Shown here: one piece after another, positions 1-11,100 of the stretch
How the letters are laid out: the number at the start of each line of letters is the position of its first letter
How positions within the stretch are numbered: position 1 is the stretch's first letter
Assembly (NCBI RefSeq): GCF_032118995.1
Contig: NC_092661.1
Span: 8,680,494-8,744,493, forward strand
DNA length: 64,000 bases
Direction: 5' to 3'
Source of the DNA: Asterias amurensis
Taxonomy: Eukaryota; Echinodermata; Asteroidea; Forcipulatida; Asteriidae
The notes under the pieces: model-generated
What the model saw: the letters and a program-made list of their open reading frames with translations, nothing else
What the model was told of the DNA's origin: nothing
Database searches by the model: none
Translations under genes and position numbers: made by a program

Positions 1-472
1 TTCACCATGAGGCAAAGGCGCATGAGCTGACGGGTATAGGGGAGGTTAAAGTGCACACCAAAACAACCTTGGTTTGATACCCTGCCCCCACCCACCCAAA
101 AAACATTAATAGTATTAATAATTTTATATAAAAAAAATATAATAAAAAAAGCCTAAAAAACACACACACAAAACACACACCCTTACTATAACACTGTAAG
201 GTTTTGGTAGATCTTTCTGTATACACCCAAACCAAACAGTGAACTCCTATAGTGGCCATCATATCTCATAAAGGCTAGGAGGACTGATAAGAGAAACCAA
301 ACATAACCGGCGTTAAAGACACCCTCCGTCAAAACTATAATTATTAAACTAGAAATTCCGACTGTCTCCTTTTCCTGGAACACAGATTGTCAAAGAAGCA
401 AACCAAATCTTTCAAATGTCTATCCGCCAGCAAGAATAGTATTTGGTATCTTTTATACTGATCCGTTCCACC

Positions 473-1738
473 TATGTCATCTGTCCATCTCACTGCTGGT
501 CTGCCCCTGCTTCTCTTCCCCTCCATTCTTCCCTGTACTATCGTCCTCTCTGCCATGGTGGTAACTGGCGTCTCTACTGATCCGGTCTACCTCTTTATGT
601 CATCTGTCCATCTCATTGCTGGTCAGCTCCTGCTTCTCTTCCCCTCCATTCTTCCCTGTACTATCGTCCTCTCTGCCATGGTGGTAACTGGCGTCTCTAC
701 TGATCCGGTCTACATCTTTATGTCATCTGTCCATCTCGTTGCCGGTCTGCCCCTGCTTCTCTTCCCCTTCATTACTCCTTTTACTATCGTCTTCTCAGCC
801 ATGGTGGTAACTGGCGTCTTTACTGATCCGGTCTACCTCTTTATGTCATCTGTCCATCTCGTTGCCGGTCTGCCCCTGCTTCTCTGCCCCTCCATTCTTC
901 CCTGTACTATCGTCCTCTCTGTCATGGTGGTAACTGGCGTCTCTACTGATCCGGTCTACATCTTTATGTCATCTGTCCATCTCACTGCTGGTCTGCCCCT
1001 GCTTCTCTTCCACTCCATTCTTCCCTGTACTATCGTGTTCTCAGCCATGGTGGTAACTGGCATCTCTACTGATCCGGTCCCCCTCTTTATGTCTTGTGTC
1101 CATCTCACTGCTGGTCTGCCCCTGCTTCTCTGCCCCTCCATTCTTCCCAGTACTATCATCTTCTCTACCATGGTGGTAACTGGCGTCTCTACTGATCCGG
1201 TCCCCCTCTTTATGTCTTGTGTCCATCTCACTGCTGGTCTGCCCCTGCTTCTCTGCCCCTCCATTCTTCCCTGTTCTATCGTCTTCTCTGTCATGGTGGT
1301 AACTGGCGTCTCTACTGATTCAGTCCACCGCTTGATGTCATCTGTCCATATCATTGCTGGTCTGCTCCTGCTTCTCTTCCCCTCCATTATTCCCAGTACT
1401 ATCATCTTCTCTGCCATGGTGGTAACTGGCGTCTCTACTGATCCGGTCCCCCTCTTTATGTCTTGTGTCCATCTCACTGCTGGTCTGCCCCTGCTTCTCT
1501 GCCCCTCCATTCTTCCCTGTTCTATCGTCTTCTCTGTCATGGTGGTAACTGGCGTCTCTACTGATTCAGACCACCGCTTGATGTCATCTGTCCATATCAT
1601 TGCTGGTCTGCTCCTGCTTCTCTTCCCCTCCATTATTCCCTGTTCTAACGTCTTCTCTGCCCTGGTGGTAACTGGCATCTCTACTGATCCGGTCCACCTC
1701 TTTATGTCATCTGTCCATCTCATTGCTCTCCAAACCAT
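473..1738 (-). repeat. 123-bp tandem array derived from a LINE ORF2 C-terminal segment
   Basis: About 10-11 head-to-tail units begin at 473, 596, 719, 842, 965, 1088, 1211, 1334, 1457, 1580 and 1703, a constant 123-bp spacing. Read on the minus strand each unit encodes 41 residues of the form GRMEGKRSRGRPAVRWTDDI followed by KRWTGSVETPVTTMAE. I recognise this as the segment near the C-terminus of endonuclease/reverse-transcriptase polyproteins of non-LTR retrotransposons. Because 123 is a multiple of 3, long frames stay open on both strands (about 780 bp on the minus strand, 1.3 kb on the plus). No RT or endonuclease core is present, so this is an amplified fragment, not a LINE copy. Unit differences cluster: the units at 1211 and 1457 are close to each other, and so are those at 1334 and 1580, suggesting a later duplication of a 246-bp dimer. 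Confidence 0.85.
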
Positions 1739-2472
1739 CTCTTCTTACTATTTTGTCCACAGAATCTTATCTTCCTCAATTCAATTCCCTTTCTGACTTT
1801 CATATCTATACACATCTTTTGCAAAACCCATTCGTTTGTTTTCTTGTCTTTCAACGATAGTCTCAGCAGCCTCCGATAACGAATTTATAGTTTTGTGAAC
1901 AAAATATTGGCATGAAAATCAATGAACATACCGTTAAATAAACCTTGGCGGGAACTAAACTTTGGGCGAAGAAAATGGGCCTTGACTTGAGACGAATTGT
2001 CGAACTAAACCATGACTTTTAGAACCCCATAGTCACAGCTCGACTCCAACAGCGCCCTCAATTGACAGAAACAAAGTTCCCTGAGTTTTGGCGTTACAGC
2101 TGATCTCATTTAAGATCAGTGGAGTGGAACGTAGTGTAAAATTTTGCATTCAATTTCGCTATACATCTACCAGCTTTATACACAGCCGTACAAAAGAGTC
2201 GGCCAAATAGCTTTAAGGTTTTGTTAAATCTCACAATAGAGAAACCCCTTTTCTATGAATCTCTCACAATAGGTGTTGTGAACTAGTGACTGTTTATTTA
2301 ACAGAACCTGTATTTGGGTAGGCCTACAGCGTTTGAGCTGATAAAACTCGACGAGGAAAAAACATATAACTTTGAAAAAACACACACTCCCAGCGACTGT
2401 TCACTGGAATAGAAGAAAAAGAAGGGGGAACCTGCAAATCTGGAGGTGCCGATCGGAATCTTTGGTACCAAC
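1739..2472. other. Non-coding stretch upstream of the transporter gene (putative promoter/5' UTR)
   Basis: No open frame with recognisable similarity. It would hold the promoter and 5' UTR of the transporter if the candidate first exon at 2473 is right. A GC-containing CAGCGCCCTCAATTG motif lies near 2050. No convincing TATA box was seen. Confidence 0.3.
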
Positions 2473-2484
2473 ATGACCTCAAAG
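2473..2484 (+). CDS. Candidate first coding exon of the SLC7-type transporter (M-T-S-K)
   Basis: ATG ACC TCA AAG is followed directly by a strong donor (GTAAGG at 2485) and ends in phase 0. The first recognised downstream exon begins in phase 0 after an acceptor at 8146-8147. Joined, the N-terminus would read MTSK-SGEDEK, and the start has a fair context (ACCAACATGA). The next exon has no ATG until residue 35 of its own frame, so an upstream start is expected. This is the only phase-compatible ATG plus consensus donor I noticed upstream. RNA evidence is needed to confirm it. Confidence 0.4.
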
Positions 2485-2573
2485 GTAAGGAACTTTGATT
2501 GATCAACTGTTATCAATACAAGAGCTCATGTTTAGTGCTTGGGTGGGAACCAAGGCCTTGTTTTATGAAGACG

Positions 2574-2822
2574 TTAAAGGCAGTGGACACTATTGGTAAT
2601 TACGCAAAACAATTATCATCATAAAACCTTTCTTGTTTACGAGTAATGGGGAGAGGTTGATTAAAACATTGTGAGAAGAAGCTCCCTCTAAAGTGACGTA
2701 GTTTTCGAGAAAGAAGTCATTTTCCTCGAATTTGATTTCGAGACTTCAAATTTAGAATTTGAGGTCTCGAAAGTCAAGCATCAGAAAGCACACAACTTCG
2801 TATGACAAGGGTGTTTGTTTGA
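2574..2822 (+). mobile_element. MITE family A, 3'-truncated copy
   Basis: It begins with the family terminus TTAAAGGCAGTGGACACTATT and keeps the internal palindrome (gagacttcaaatt...gaatttgaggtctc), then stops before the second terminus. Family A is a 345-390-bp palindromic MITE, TTAA-bounded at both ends, with about 19 copies in this window. Confidence 0.8.
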
Positions 2823-3138
2823 CTTTTTGAATGGAGTGTCTGAAGAGAAAGGTCAATTGTGTTTATCCTCTTTTTGAGTCGGGCATAAATGTGTTCAGAA
2901 AGTAATGGGCTTTGAGTAACAAGATCTTTTTACTTGCCATCCTCCTTCCAACCCCACCCCCCCCCCCCCCCACCTCAAAGGTGGTGGGGATACTTAGAGT
3001 CCATTTATGCAACAGTGAGTCCCCCGTGTTGGGTGTATAGTGTGTACACAGTGTATTAGTGTGCCATGTTTTTCCTGGCCTGCTTAACAGATAGTATTTT
3101 GTATACTTAGCGTGGAATGCAGGGTTAAGGCACTCGTG

Positions 3139-3869
3139 TATGGAACGCCAAAGAGGCATTAAATCATCGGTGATGGTCTTTTGCAACCGGTGATCAAATT
3201 TTTCATCGGTGGTGGTCCTATGCGATCGGTGATCAACTTTAGCAATCAGTGATAAAACACGATCGGTGGTCCATTTTAGCGATCGGCCATGCATATTCAT
3301 GATCGGTGATGGTATTAGCGATCGGTCATGCATATTCACGACCGGTGATGGCTTTTTGCAATTGGTGGTCAACTTTAGTGATCGGTGATGACTTTTTGCA
3401 ATCGGTCAACTTTAGGGATCGGTGATGGCTTTTTGCAATCGGTCAACTTTAGTGATCGGTGGTGGCTTTTTGCAATCGGTCAACTTTAGGGATCGGTGGT
3501 GGCTTTTTGCAATCGGTCAACTTTTGCAACCGGTGATGGAATTATGCAATCGGTCAACTTCAGGGATCGGTGGTGGCTTTTTGCAATCGGTTAACTTCAG
3601 GGATCGGTGGTGGCTTTTTGCAATCAGTCAACTTTAGGGATCGGTGGTGGCTTTTTGCAATCGGTCAACTTTTGCAACCGGTGATGGAATTTTGGGATAT
3701 CCGAATTTTGCGTCCGGTCGGTGCAGGCCTACTTCAAAACCTATGATTGTGTAGATTATGGATATTAATTGTTGTTATTTTCTAGTTCACACCACCGTGG
3801 AGGAATAAATTACACTCACCAGCGGGTTGACTGACTTGCCAAACATTTTTAGAAGAGTACCATTTTATA
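3139..3869 (+). repeat. Left inverted-repeat arm of the foldback element
   Basis: The outer part to about 3300 and the inner part 3695-3869 are unique sequence. Between them lies a minisatellite of about 37-bp units of the type GATCGGTGATGGCTTTTTGC plus AATCGGTCAACTTTAGG, interspersed with longer variants. It matches the reverse complement of 6640-7461. Confidence 0.85.
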
Positions 3870-4059
3870 CCCAGATAACATACATACATTGGGCAATCAG
3901 TTATTCCAAATTATTACACTATTGCAATCAAGATTTATTAATATCTACAATTTTTGGGGTATTTTATAGCAAAAAAAATCTCAACAAATTACATTACTTT
4001 GTCATTTTGGAATTGTTTCGACAATCTTAAGACATTCTGTGCCACAGCTTTGACACCCT

Positions 4060-5265
4060 GCCTTGACAATTGCATATTATGACCAATGTCGGTTCAATGC
4101 CGGCCCAATGGTGGCCGTTACCAAATCAGTATTGGCACAAAACAAATTGTTTTATACCATTATTTGCCAAAATGGTGTGCCACTTCGAAACCAGTATTGG
4201 CCCAGAAAAAGTTTTCTATACCATTTTGTCAAAATGGCGTGGCGCTAAAAAAATAAGTATTGGCCCAGAAAAGATTGCCTATGGTGCAGCTACAAAACCA
4301 GTGTTGGCCCAATAGAGGTTTTCTACCATTTTGCCAAAATGGTGTGCCAACAACAAACCAGTAGACAGATGACAGAAAGTAAAACTTTCATTATCAGACG
4401 AAAATTCAACCAGCATTTTAACTTGTAAGTTTTTATTAATAAAATAAAAATGCAAAAAGTATATCAAATATATTAAATTTAAATGAAATTACTTTGCAAT
4501 AAAAAAGTTCATTACAATAAAGTGTAGTTGTCCATGATAAACAAAAAACATAAAAAATGAAAAACAGCAGCAATGAATAAATCAAATTAAAAATGCTATG
4601 CAAAAACCAATAAAATAATAAAGGAGGTATACATTTTAGAATTTTGTTTTATTAATAGTATTCGGTTTCTCAAAATGCCGTTACCATCAGGGGTCGATTT
4701 CACAGAGAGTTAGGCCTAGTCCTAACTTGGGACATAGTCCTTGGAGATATAAGAAACGTATGGCTAGTCCTAGGTTAGGACGATTAACTCTTCCTAACTC
4801 GAGATAAGACTATAGTCTTAACTCTTTGTGAAATCCACCCCAGCTTCAATAACTTGCATGGGCTAATTCCTTTTTAAATATCAAGTCGATTTAGTAATTA
4901 GAACATATTTCTTTACCGTTTTGCCAATGCCAGTTTTGGCATGATTGGCCCCGAAAAGGGTTTTCTATATATGACACCATTTTGACAAAAATGGTGTGCA
5001 GCTACAAAACCAGTATTGGCTCAATGAGAGGTTTTCTGCCTGTTTTCCCAAATGGTGTGCCACAAAACCAGTATTGGACCACTGCAGGTTTTCTACCACT
5101 TTCCCCAAATGGTGCACCGCTACAAAACCAGCATTGGCCCATTAAAGGTTCATCATTTTGCCGAAACGGTGTGCCGCACAAAACCAATATTGGCCAAGAC
5201 AGGCAAACCTCCGTCCTAACTAAAATAGTTTGCCTCTATAAAACCGACATGGGCCCAGTGTAGGC
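4060..5265 (+). repeat. Degenerate tandem repeat inside the foldback element core, interrupted by another MITE
   Basis: Repeated units of roughly 55-65 bp share CCAGTATTGGCCCA...GGTTTTCTATACCATTTTGCC and AAATGGTGTGCC. About five units lie at 4060-4350 and about five at 4920-5260. The space between holds AT-rich sequence and a family D MITE (4688-4843). No coding meaning is apparent. Confidence 0.7.
4688..4843. mobile_element. MITE family D (copy 1)
   Basis: A short palindrome with termini CAGGGGTCGATTTCACAGAG and CTTTGTGAAATCCACCCCAG and a core of repeated CCTAAC/GTTAGG motifs. Related copies are near 32852, 37627, 47757 and 57078. Confidence 0.7.
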
Positions 5266-5429
5266 ACTTTACTAGCAAGGACATGACGCTTGACCGGAAG
5301 AAGGCCAGCACTGGCCCAATTCTGGCTCAATATCATCATCATAATTAACGGCACCGTATCGAAACTCGACGCCGGTACATGCCACCATTGGCCCGATACT
5401 GTATTGTTTGTTAGGCTATAACTGAAAAA

Positions 5430-5990
5430 AGTTTGAACATAAGTTGTGAAGTTCTTGGGATATTGTCCAACTTCCGGTTGACCTGGAAGTAGAGCTAGGT
5501 CAATATGGGGGCCAAATTTTGTTAAGGTTAATCCTTAATGCTCAAAGAGTCTCTAAGTAAAAAAGGGTTTGAAAATTAGTGGTGTAGTTCTTGAGGTATG
5601 GTCCCACTTCCGGTTGACCCTGAAGTAGAGGTCAACAAGGGGACACATTATTTTTTCAAAGTTAATATTTAACACAAAGGAGTGTGCAACTGAAAAAAAG
5701 TTTGAAAATCGGTTGTATAGTTCTTGAGATATGGTCCCACTTCCGGTTGACCCGGAAGTAGAGGTCAACATGGGGTCGCGGAAACTGGAACAAGTTTGAA
5801 ATAGGTTGTATAGGTCTTGAGATCTGGTCCCAATTCAGGTTGACCCGAAAATAGAGGTCAACATGGGGTCACGGTTTTCCAAAGTCTATAACTGAAACAA
5901 AAAATGAAGATTGATTGTGTAGTATAACTGAAACAAAAAATGGGCCAACTTCCGGTTGACCCGGAAGTATACTTCTTGAGATATGGCGCT
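5430..5990 (+). repeat. Tandem repeat with CTTCCGGTTGACCCGGAAGT core
   Basis: About five imperfect units of roughly 110-130 bp. Each has a GTTCTTGAGATATGGTCCC-like segment, the near-palindrome ACTTCCGGTTGACCCGGAAGTA and AGAGGTCAACATGGGG. It lies in the core of the foldback element. It is non-coding as far as I can see. Confidence 0.7.
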
Positions 5991-6639
5991 CTACTAAGAT
6001 TTACTAATTAAATATGCAAATGAAGATCACAAGGTTAATTAATTAATAATTTAAAACAAAATTACGTTTAGAGTAAAGCTTATTTTCAAGCTTCAATTTT
6101 ATATAAGATTTAACTCTTTTATCGTTATACTTTATACATCCCCCCCCCCTAAATTAAGAACTTTATACAGTACGTTTTTCGCTTTGGATTCAATTAATAC
6201 GTGCCTCTCCGTTTATTACAAGGAAATATTTGTATAATACTTTACCTAGCCTTTTATAAAACGTGTTGAGTGCGTCCCGGTCTGTGTTTGTCCATCACAT
6301 TCATGATGCACATAATATGTGTTTTCCATCAAAACGGTTTTTGTGTGGTCATAATGTTCTCACCTCCGGGTCTGTTTACACAGGGCTACTTGTATGATAT
6401 CAGATTCCCCCTTACACACAAAACTATCGGTAGAGACTCTTGTTCAAAAACATTTCCCTTCACTGAATATAAATATTTGTATTTCCCCGGTATACACCAT
6501 TTCCGGAAGACGACAACCAATTGTGGGACATAGATAACCCTTCCACACCCTCTCCTATCCATTATTTATTATTATTATTATTATCTTTTTAGAAAGAGCT
6601 GATTAATTTGATGTTTGTTGCGTTCCCCCTTACATAGTT

Positions 6640-7461
6640 ATAAAATGGTACTCTTCTAAAAATGTTTGGCAAGTCAGTCAACCCGCTGGTGAGTGTAATT
6701 TATTCCTCCATGGTGGTGTGAACTAGAAAATAACAACAATTAATATCCACAATCTACACAGTCATAGGTTTTGAAGTAAGCCTGCACCGACCGGACGCAA
6801 AATTCGGATATCCCAAAATCCCATCACCGGTTGCAAAAGGCCACCACCGATCCCTAAAGTTGACTGATTGCAAAAAGCCACCTCCGATCCCTTAAGTTGA
6901 CCGATTGCAAAAAGCCATCACCGATCCCTAAAGTTGACCGATTGCAAAAAGCCACCACCGATCACTAAAGTTGACCGATTGCAAAAAGCCACCTCCGATC
7001 CCTTAAGTTGACCGATTGCAAAAAGCCATCACCGATCCCTAAAGTTGACCGATTGCAAAAAGCCACCACCGATCACTAAAGTTGACCGATTGCAAAAAGC
7101 CACCACCGATCACTAAAGTTGACCGATGCAAAAAGCCATCACCGATCCCTGAAGTTGACCGATTGCAAAAAGCCACCACCGATCCCTAACGTTGACCGAT
7201 TGCAAAAAAGCCATCACCGATCACTAAAGTTGACCGATTGCAAAAAGCCACCACCGATCACTAAAGTTGACCACCGATTGCAAAAAGCCATCAACGGTCG
7301 TGAATATGCATGACCGATCGCTAAAATGGACCACCGATCGTGTTTTATCACCGCTCGCTAAAGTTGATCACCGATCGCATAGGACCACCACCAATGACAA
7401 GTTTGATCACCGGTTGCAAAAGACCATCACCGATGATTAAATGCCTCTTTGGCGTTCCATA
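6640..7461 (-). repeat. Right inverted-repeat arm of the foldback element
   Basis: Reverse complement of 3139-3869, with the same order of unique and minisatellite blocks. Here the 37-bp minisatellite is longer (about 6830-7290, roughly a dozen units), so the two arms differ in repeat number but stay alike in the unique flanks. Confidence 0.85.
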
Positions 7462-7467
7462 CTCGTG

Positions 7468-8147
7468 GACACTCCAATTTTTTTTATTCAATTCACTTTA
7501 TTTCCAATTCCAAACAATTAAACATAACACAAGGCAGTGAATGAAGAAATGTTTTACAAGCAAAAACAATAATGATAATACATGAGATAACCATGGAGGG
7601 CTACTTCTACCTCCATGGGAAAAGTACAATAATACAACATTAATTACAAGCAAAGGCAAAATATAATTACGGAAAACAAAACAAAAACCAGTACAATGCA
7701 CAAGGTGATGGAGTTTGAGGGGGCCCACAAAAAAGCAGTAAAGCAAAACTAGGTGGAGAGAGCAAGGAAAATGTAGTGGCATAACAAACCAGTTTACACA
7801 AAAGAAACAAACACAAAACAGTGGGCGCTAAATAAATACTAATAAGGTTTTGCTGGTAACCTGTTTCTATTAAGTAATACCTATAAGTTCTGTGCTCAGC
7901 AAGTTGTTTGTGCTTTACATGTTTATGCTTAGTTCCCGCGCCTGTTTTCATGGATACAAATGCCGATGTGTTATCTAAAAACTACATCCATCTGAGTTGT
8001 GTGTGTTGGCGTCCGTAGGCCCGGATGGGTGTGATTAGGGGCGGGGCTTGGCTTTTACATGGGATCCAACCTTGGTATTTTGAACGAATGAATTACTAAG
8101 CCCCTCTGTTATAAACCTTTGGGTAATTCAACTTTAACTCATTGCAG
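7468..8147. other. Non-coding intron remainder upstream of the first recognised transporter exon
   Basis: AT-rich sequence ending in a good acceptor (TTTAACTCATTGCAG). I see no gene, RNA or recognised repeat. Confidence 0.4.
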
Positions 8148-11100
8148 AGCGGTGAAGATGAGAAAGAGATCACCACGCCGACTAACGGAACCACCCATCC
8201 GACTAATGGAATCAACGGCGGAGCTCCTCACCAGGATGGACGAGTCCAAATGAAAAGGGAGGTTGGTCTGGTGCGTGGAGTCGCCCTCATCGTCGGGGCG
8301 ATGATAGGCTCTGGCATATTCATCTCCCCAAAGGGAATTCTAGTCGGGACAAACAGCGTTGGGATGAGCCTGGTGTTGTGGATATTTTGTGCCATAATTT
8401 CAGGGTTAGGTGAGAAGCTAAAATAAACACAACACATCACCCATCTTGGCTAAATTTTACAAACCTGGTTGTGGAGCCAAGGACTCTAGAAAAACTTAAA
8501 GGAACACGTTGCCTTGGATCGGACGAGTTGGTCAAAACAAAAGCGTTTGTAACCGTTTTTTATAAAATGCATATGGTTGGAAAGATGTTTTAAAAGTAGA
8601 ATACAATGATCCACACAAGTTTGCCTCGAAATTGCGTGGTTTTCCTTCTACTGTGCGAACTAACATGGTCGGCCATTTATGGGAGTCAAAATTTTGACCC
8701 CCATAAATGGCCGACGTGTTAGTCGACGAGGTAAAAGGAAAACCACGCAATTTCGAGGCATGTTTGTGTGGATCATTGTATTCTACTTTTACAACATCTT
8801 TCTAACCATATGCATTTTATAAAAAACGGTTACAAACGCTTTTCAAAGACCAACTCGACCGATCCAAGGCAACGTGTTCCTTTAACTAACTCACTGTAAT
8901 CCTACTAGCCAAGAATCTAGGGGGGCAAAGAATGAAGTTTCAGTTTGTGATGTGGAGGGAAAACCCTAGGAAAATATTTAAGGGACAACCCACGTATTCA
9001 GGTATGGACTCAAATCCAAACTACATAGTGCTCCCGGTGGGGTTTGAACCGGGGTCATGAGGTGGAAGGCGAGTAAAGACACACTACTCCAATCCAACAT
9101 CATGAGGCAGACTAACCCGGGTCAGGGGTAGTGTGACCCCAGTTCTTTTTTGTTTTTTGTTTTCTCAAGTTCCCCCAAAAAGGCTAAGAGCCATTGCATG
9201 GGCTACAAGCAGAAAAACATAATTAAAGAACTCAGTGGAGCTGAAGGTATATGAATATTCCTCTTAAAGGCAGTGGACACTATTGGTAATTGTCAAAGAC
9301 TAGCCTTCACAGTTGATGTATCTCAACATATGCATAAAACAACAAAAATGTGAAAATTTGAGCTCAATCGGTCATCGAACTTGCGAGATAATAATGAAAG
9401 AAAAAAACACCCTTGTCAAACGAAGTTGTGTGTGTTTAGATGGTTGATTTCGAGACCTCAAGTTCTAAACTTGAGTTCTCGAAATCAAATTCATTGAAAA
9501 TTACTTCCTTCTCGAAAACTATGGCACTTCAGAGGAAGCCGTTTCTCACAGTGTTTTATACCATCAACCTCTCCCCATTGCTCGTAATCAAGAAAGGTTT
9601 AATGAATTACCAATAGTGTCCACTGCCTTTAAAACAGTCTAGATGGGGGAAACATGCACCTGGCAACAGAGATGAGCAGTGCGTGGAGTTAAGCTGCCGG
9701 GACGGCTCCTTGTTCTACATCTCAGCAGATCAAGAGTGTATGGATGAGAGCTCTAGAATGAGTTATATTGTTATTAACCGGTAGTTCTATATGTAAACAA
9801 TCTGTTCTCTTTTTTTCTTTTTTTCTCTAAAGGGTCGTTATGTTACGCTGAGCTCGGAGCCCTCTTCCCCACCTCAGGTGGTACCTACATCTACACTCTG
9901 TACGCATTTGGAAACCTTATGGGTTTCTTAGTGGTTTGGATGACGACAATTATCATAATACCCTCTTCAGTTGCTCTTTTGGCTATTACGTTTGGTACCT
10001 ACGTAGTTGATTACGTCATTCCTGGTGACTGTGCGCCCCCAGCGACAGCTGTGCAACTATTTGCAATACTGACCGTCAGTAAGTGTACTTTATAATGACT
10101 AAAAATTGTTCCATACCGCACACATAAACCCTTGTAATTTGATTGGTGGACTATACGCGTCACATGTCATACTGTTTCATATAGGAGTCCCATATTTTTC
10201 AATATAGGACTCTGGTGACGCTTCACAGCAGTCCTTCGAGAGTGGCCTACTACTAGAACTTACATTGAGTAGGCGCCACAATGTATGGCTATTGACGCCG
10301 AACGTACTAAATAACAGCTGATCTTAAATTAATCAGCCGCTTTAGGCCTATATTACCTCATCATCTTAATCACCTTGTGAAATGTAGCAGTCCATATTCC
10401 ACTCTAGATTATATTGCTGAAGAAAAGGACCAGATTTTATGAGTTATGCCGTTCATTGTTTCTCTTATAGTGCTGATCGTGTTCATTAACTGCATGAGTG
10501 TCAAGGTCGCCAGTGGCTTGCCAATCTTCTTCTCTGGGGCAAAGGTCATGGCACTCGTCATCATCATCGTCGCAGGAACTGTTAATTTATGCAAAGGTTA
10601 GGTCACAAATAGCATCTTTTATTATAACTCAAGCTGAGAATAATTATGTTGAGCATCGATCTATTTTTGTTCGCATTTAGATTAACCCAATTGGGTGTAA
10701 CTCTGCTGAGTATAGCCCCTTGCATTGACCGCCATCTTTGATGAAACGTTCTCTGTGAAAGGCCATCATTTTTTGAGAGTCGTGCGCAGCGCGTACACGC
10801 ATGCACTACGTATGGCAGCATTGAAACAATTGCCTTAGATCAAAGATGGCGGTCAGTGACGTCACGCGCCACCCATCTATTGATATGTTGCATGATATGA
10901 CGCTTTATGATCTAACCAAGCCATCCACTGCGCTACTCAATTTGGATATAATATATTTCACATTTACTTATGATCAACAATAAAGCCATTCCAAACTAAA
11001 CTATTTTAAAACGGTGTTTATAGGTGAAACACGGTATTTGAATCCTTCTGAGGCATTCTCTGGAACTTCGACTGATATCGGAGGCTATGGCACTGCACTC

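Larger units (their letters stand above)
3139..7461. mobile_element. Complete 4.3-kb foldback transposon with about 0.75-kb inverted repeats and CTCGTG target duplication
   Basis: The ends read TATGGAACGCC...GGCGTTCCATA and are flanked on both sides by CTCGTG (3133-3138 and 7462-7467; ACTCGTG if the last A is counted). Left and right arms are reverse complements over their whole length, each with an outer unique part, a GATCGGT/GCAATCGGTC minisatellite and an inner unique part. The 2.8-kb core holds only repeats and short frames, no transposase, so it looks non-autonomous. Structure, long arms with internal tandem repeats and a 6-7-bp duplication, recalls FB- and Galileo-type foldback elements of Drosophila. 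The superfamily is not established here. If the candidate exon at 2473 is right, it lies in intron 1 of the transporter. Confidence 0.85.

Noticed and set aside
474-1796. 440-residue plus-strand open frame
   Set aside because: It is the antisense of a 123-bp satellite derived from a LINE; repeats keep it open, with no protein similarity on this strand.
6830-7290. CRISPR-like regular repeats
   Set aside because: 37-bp units with no unique spacers, in inverted duplicate inside a transposon of a eukaryotic genome; a minisatellite.
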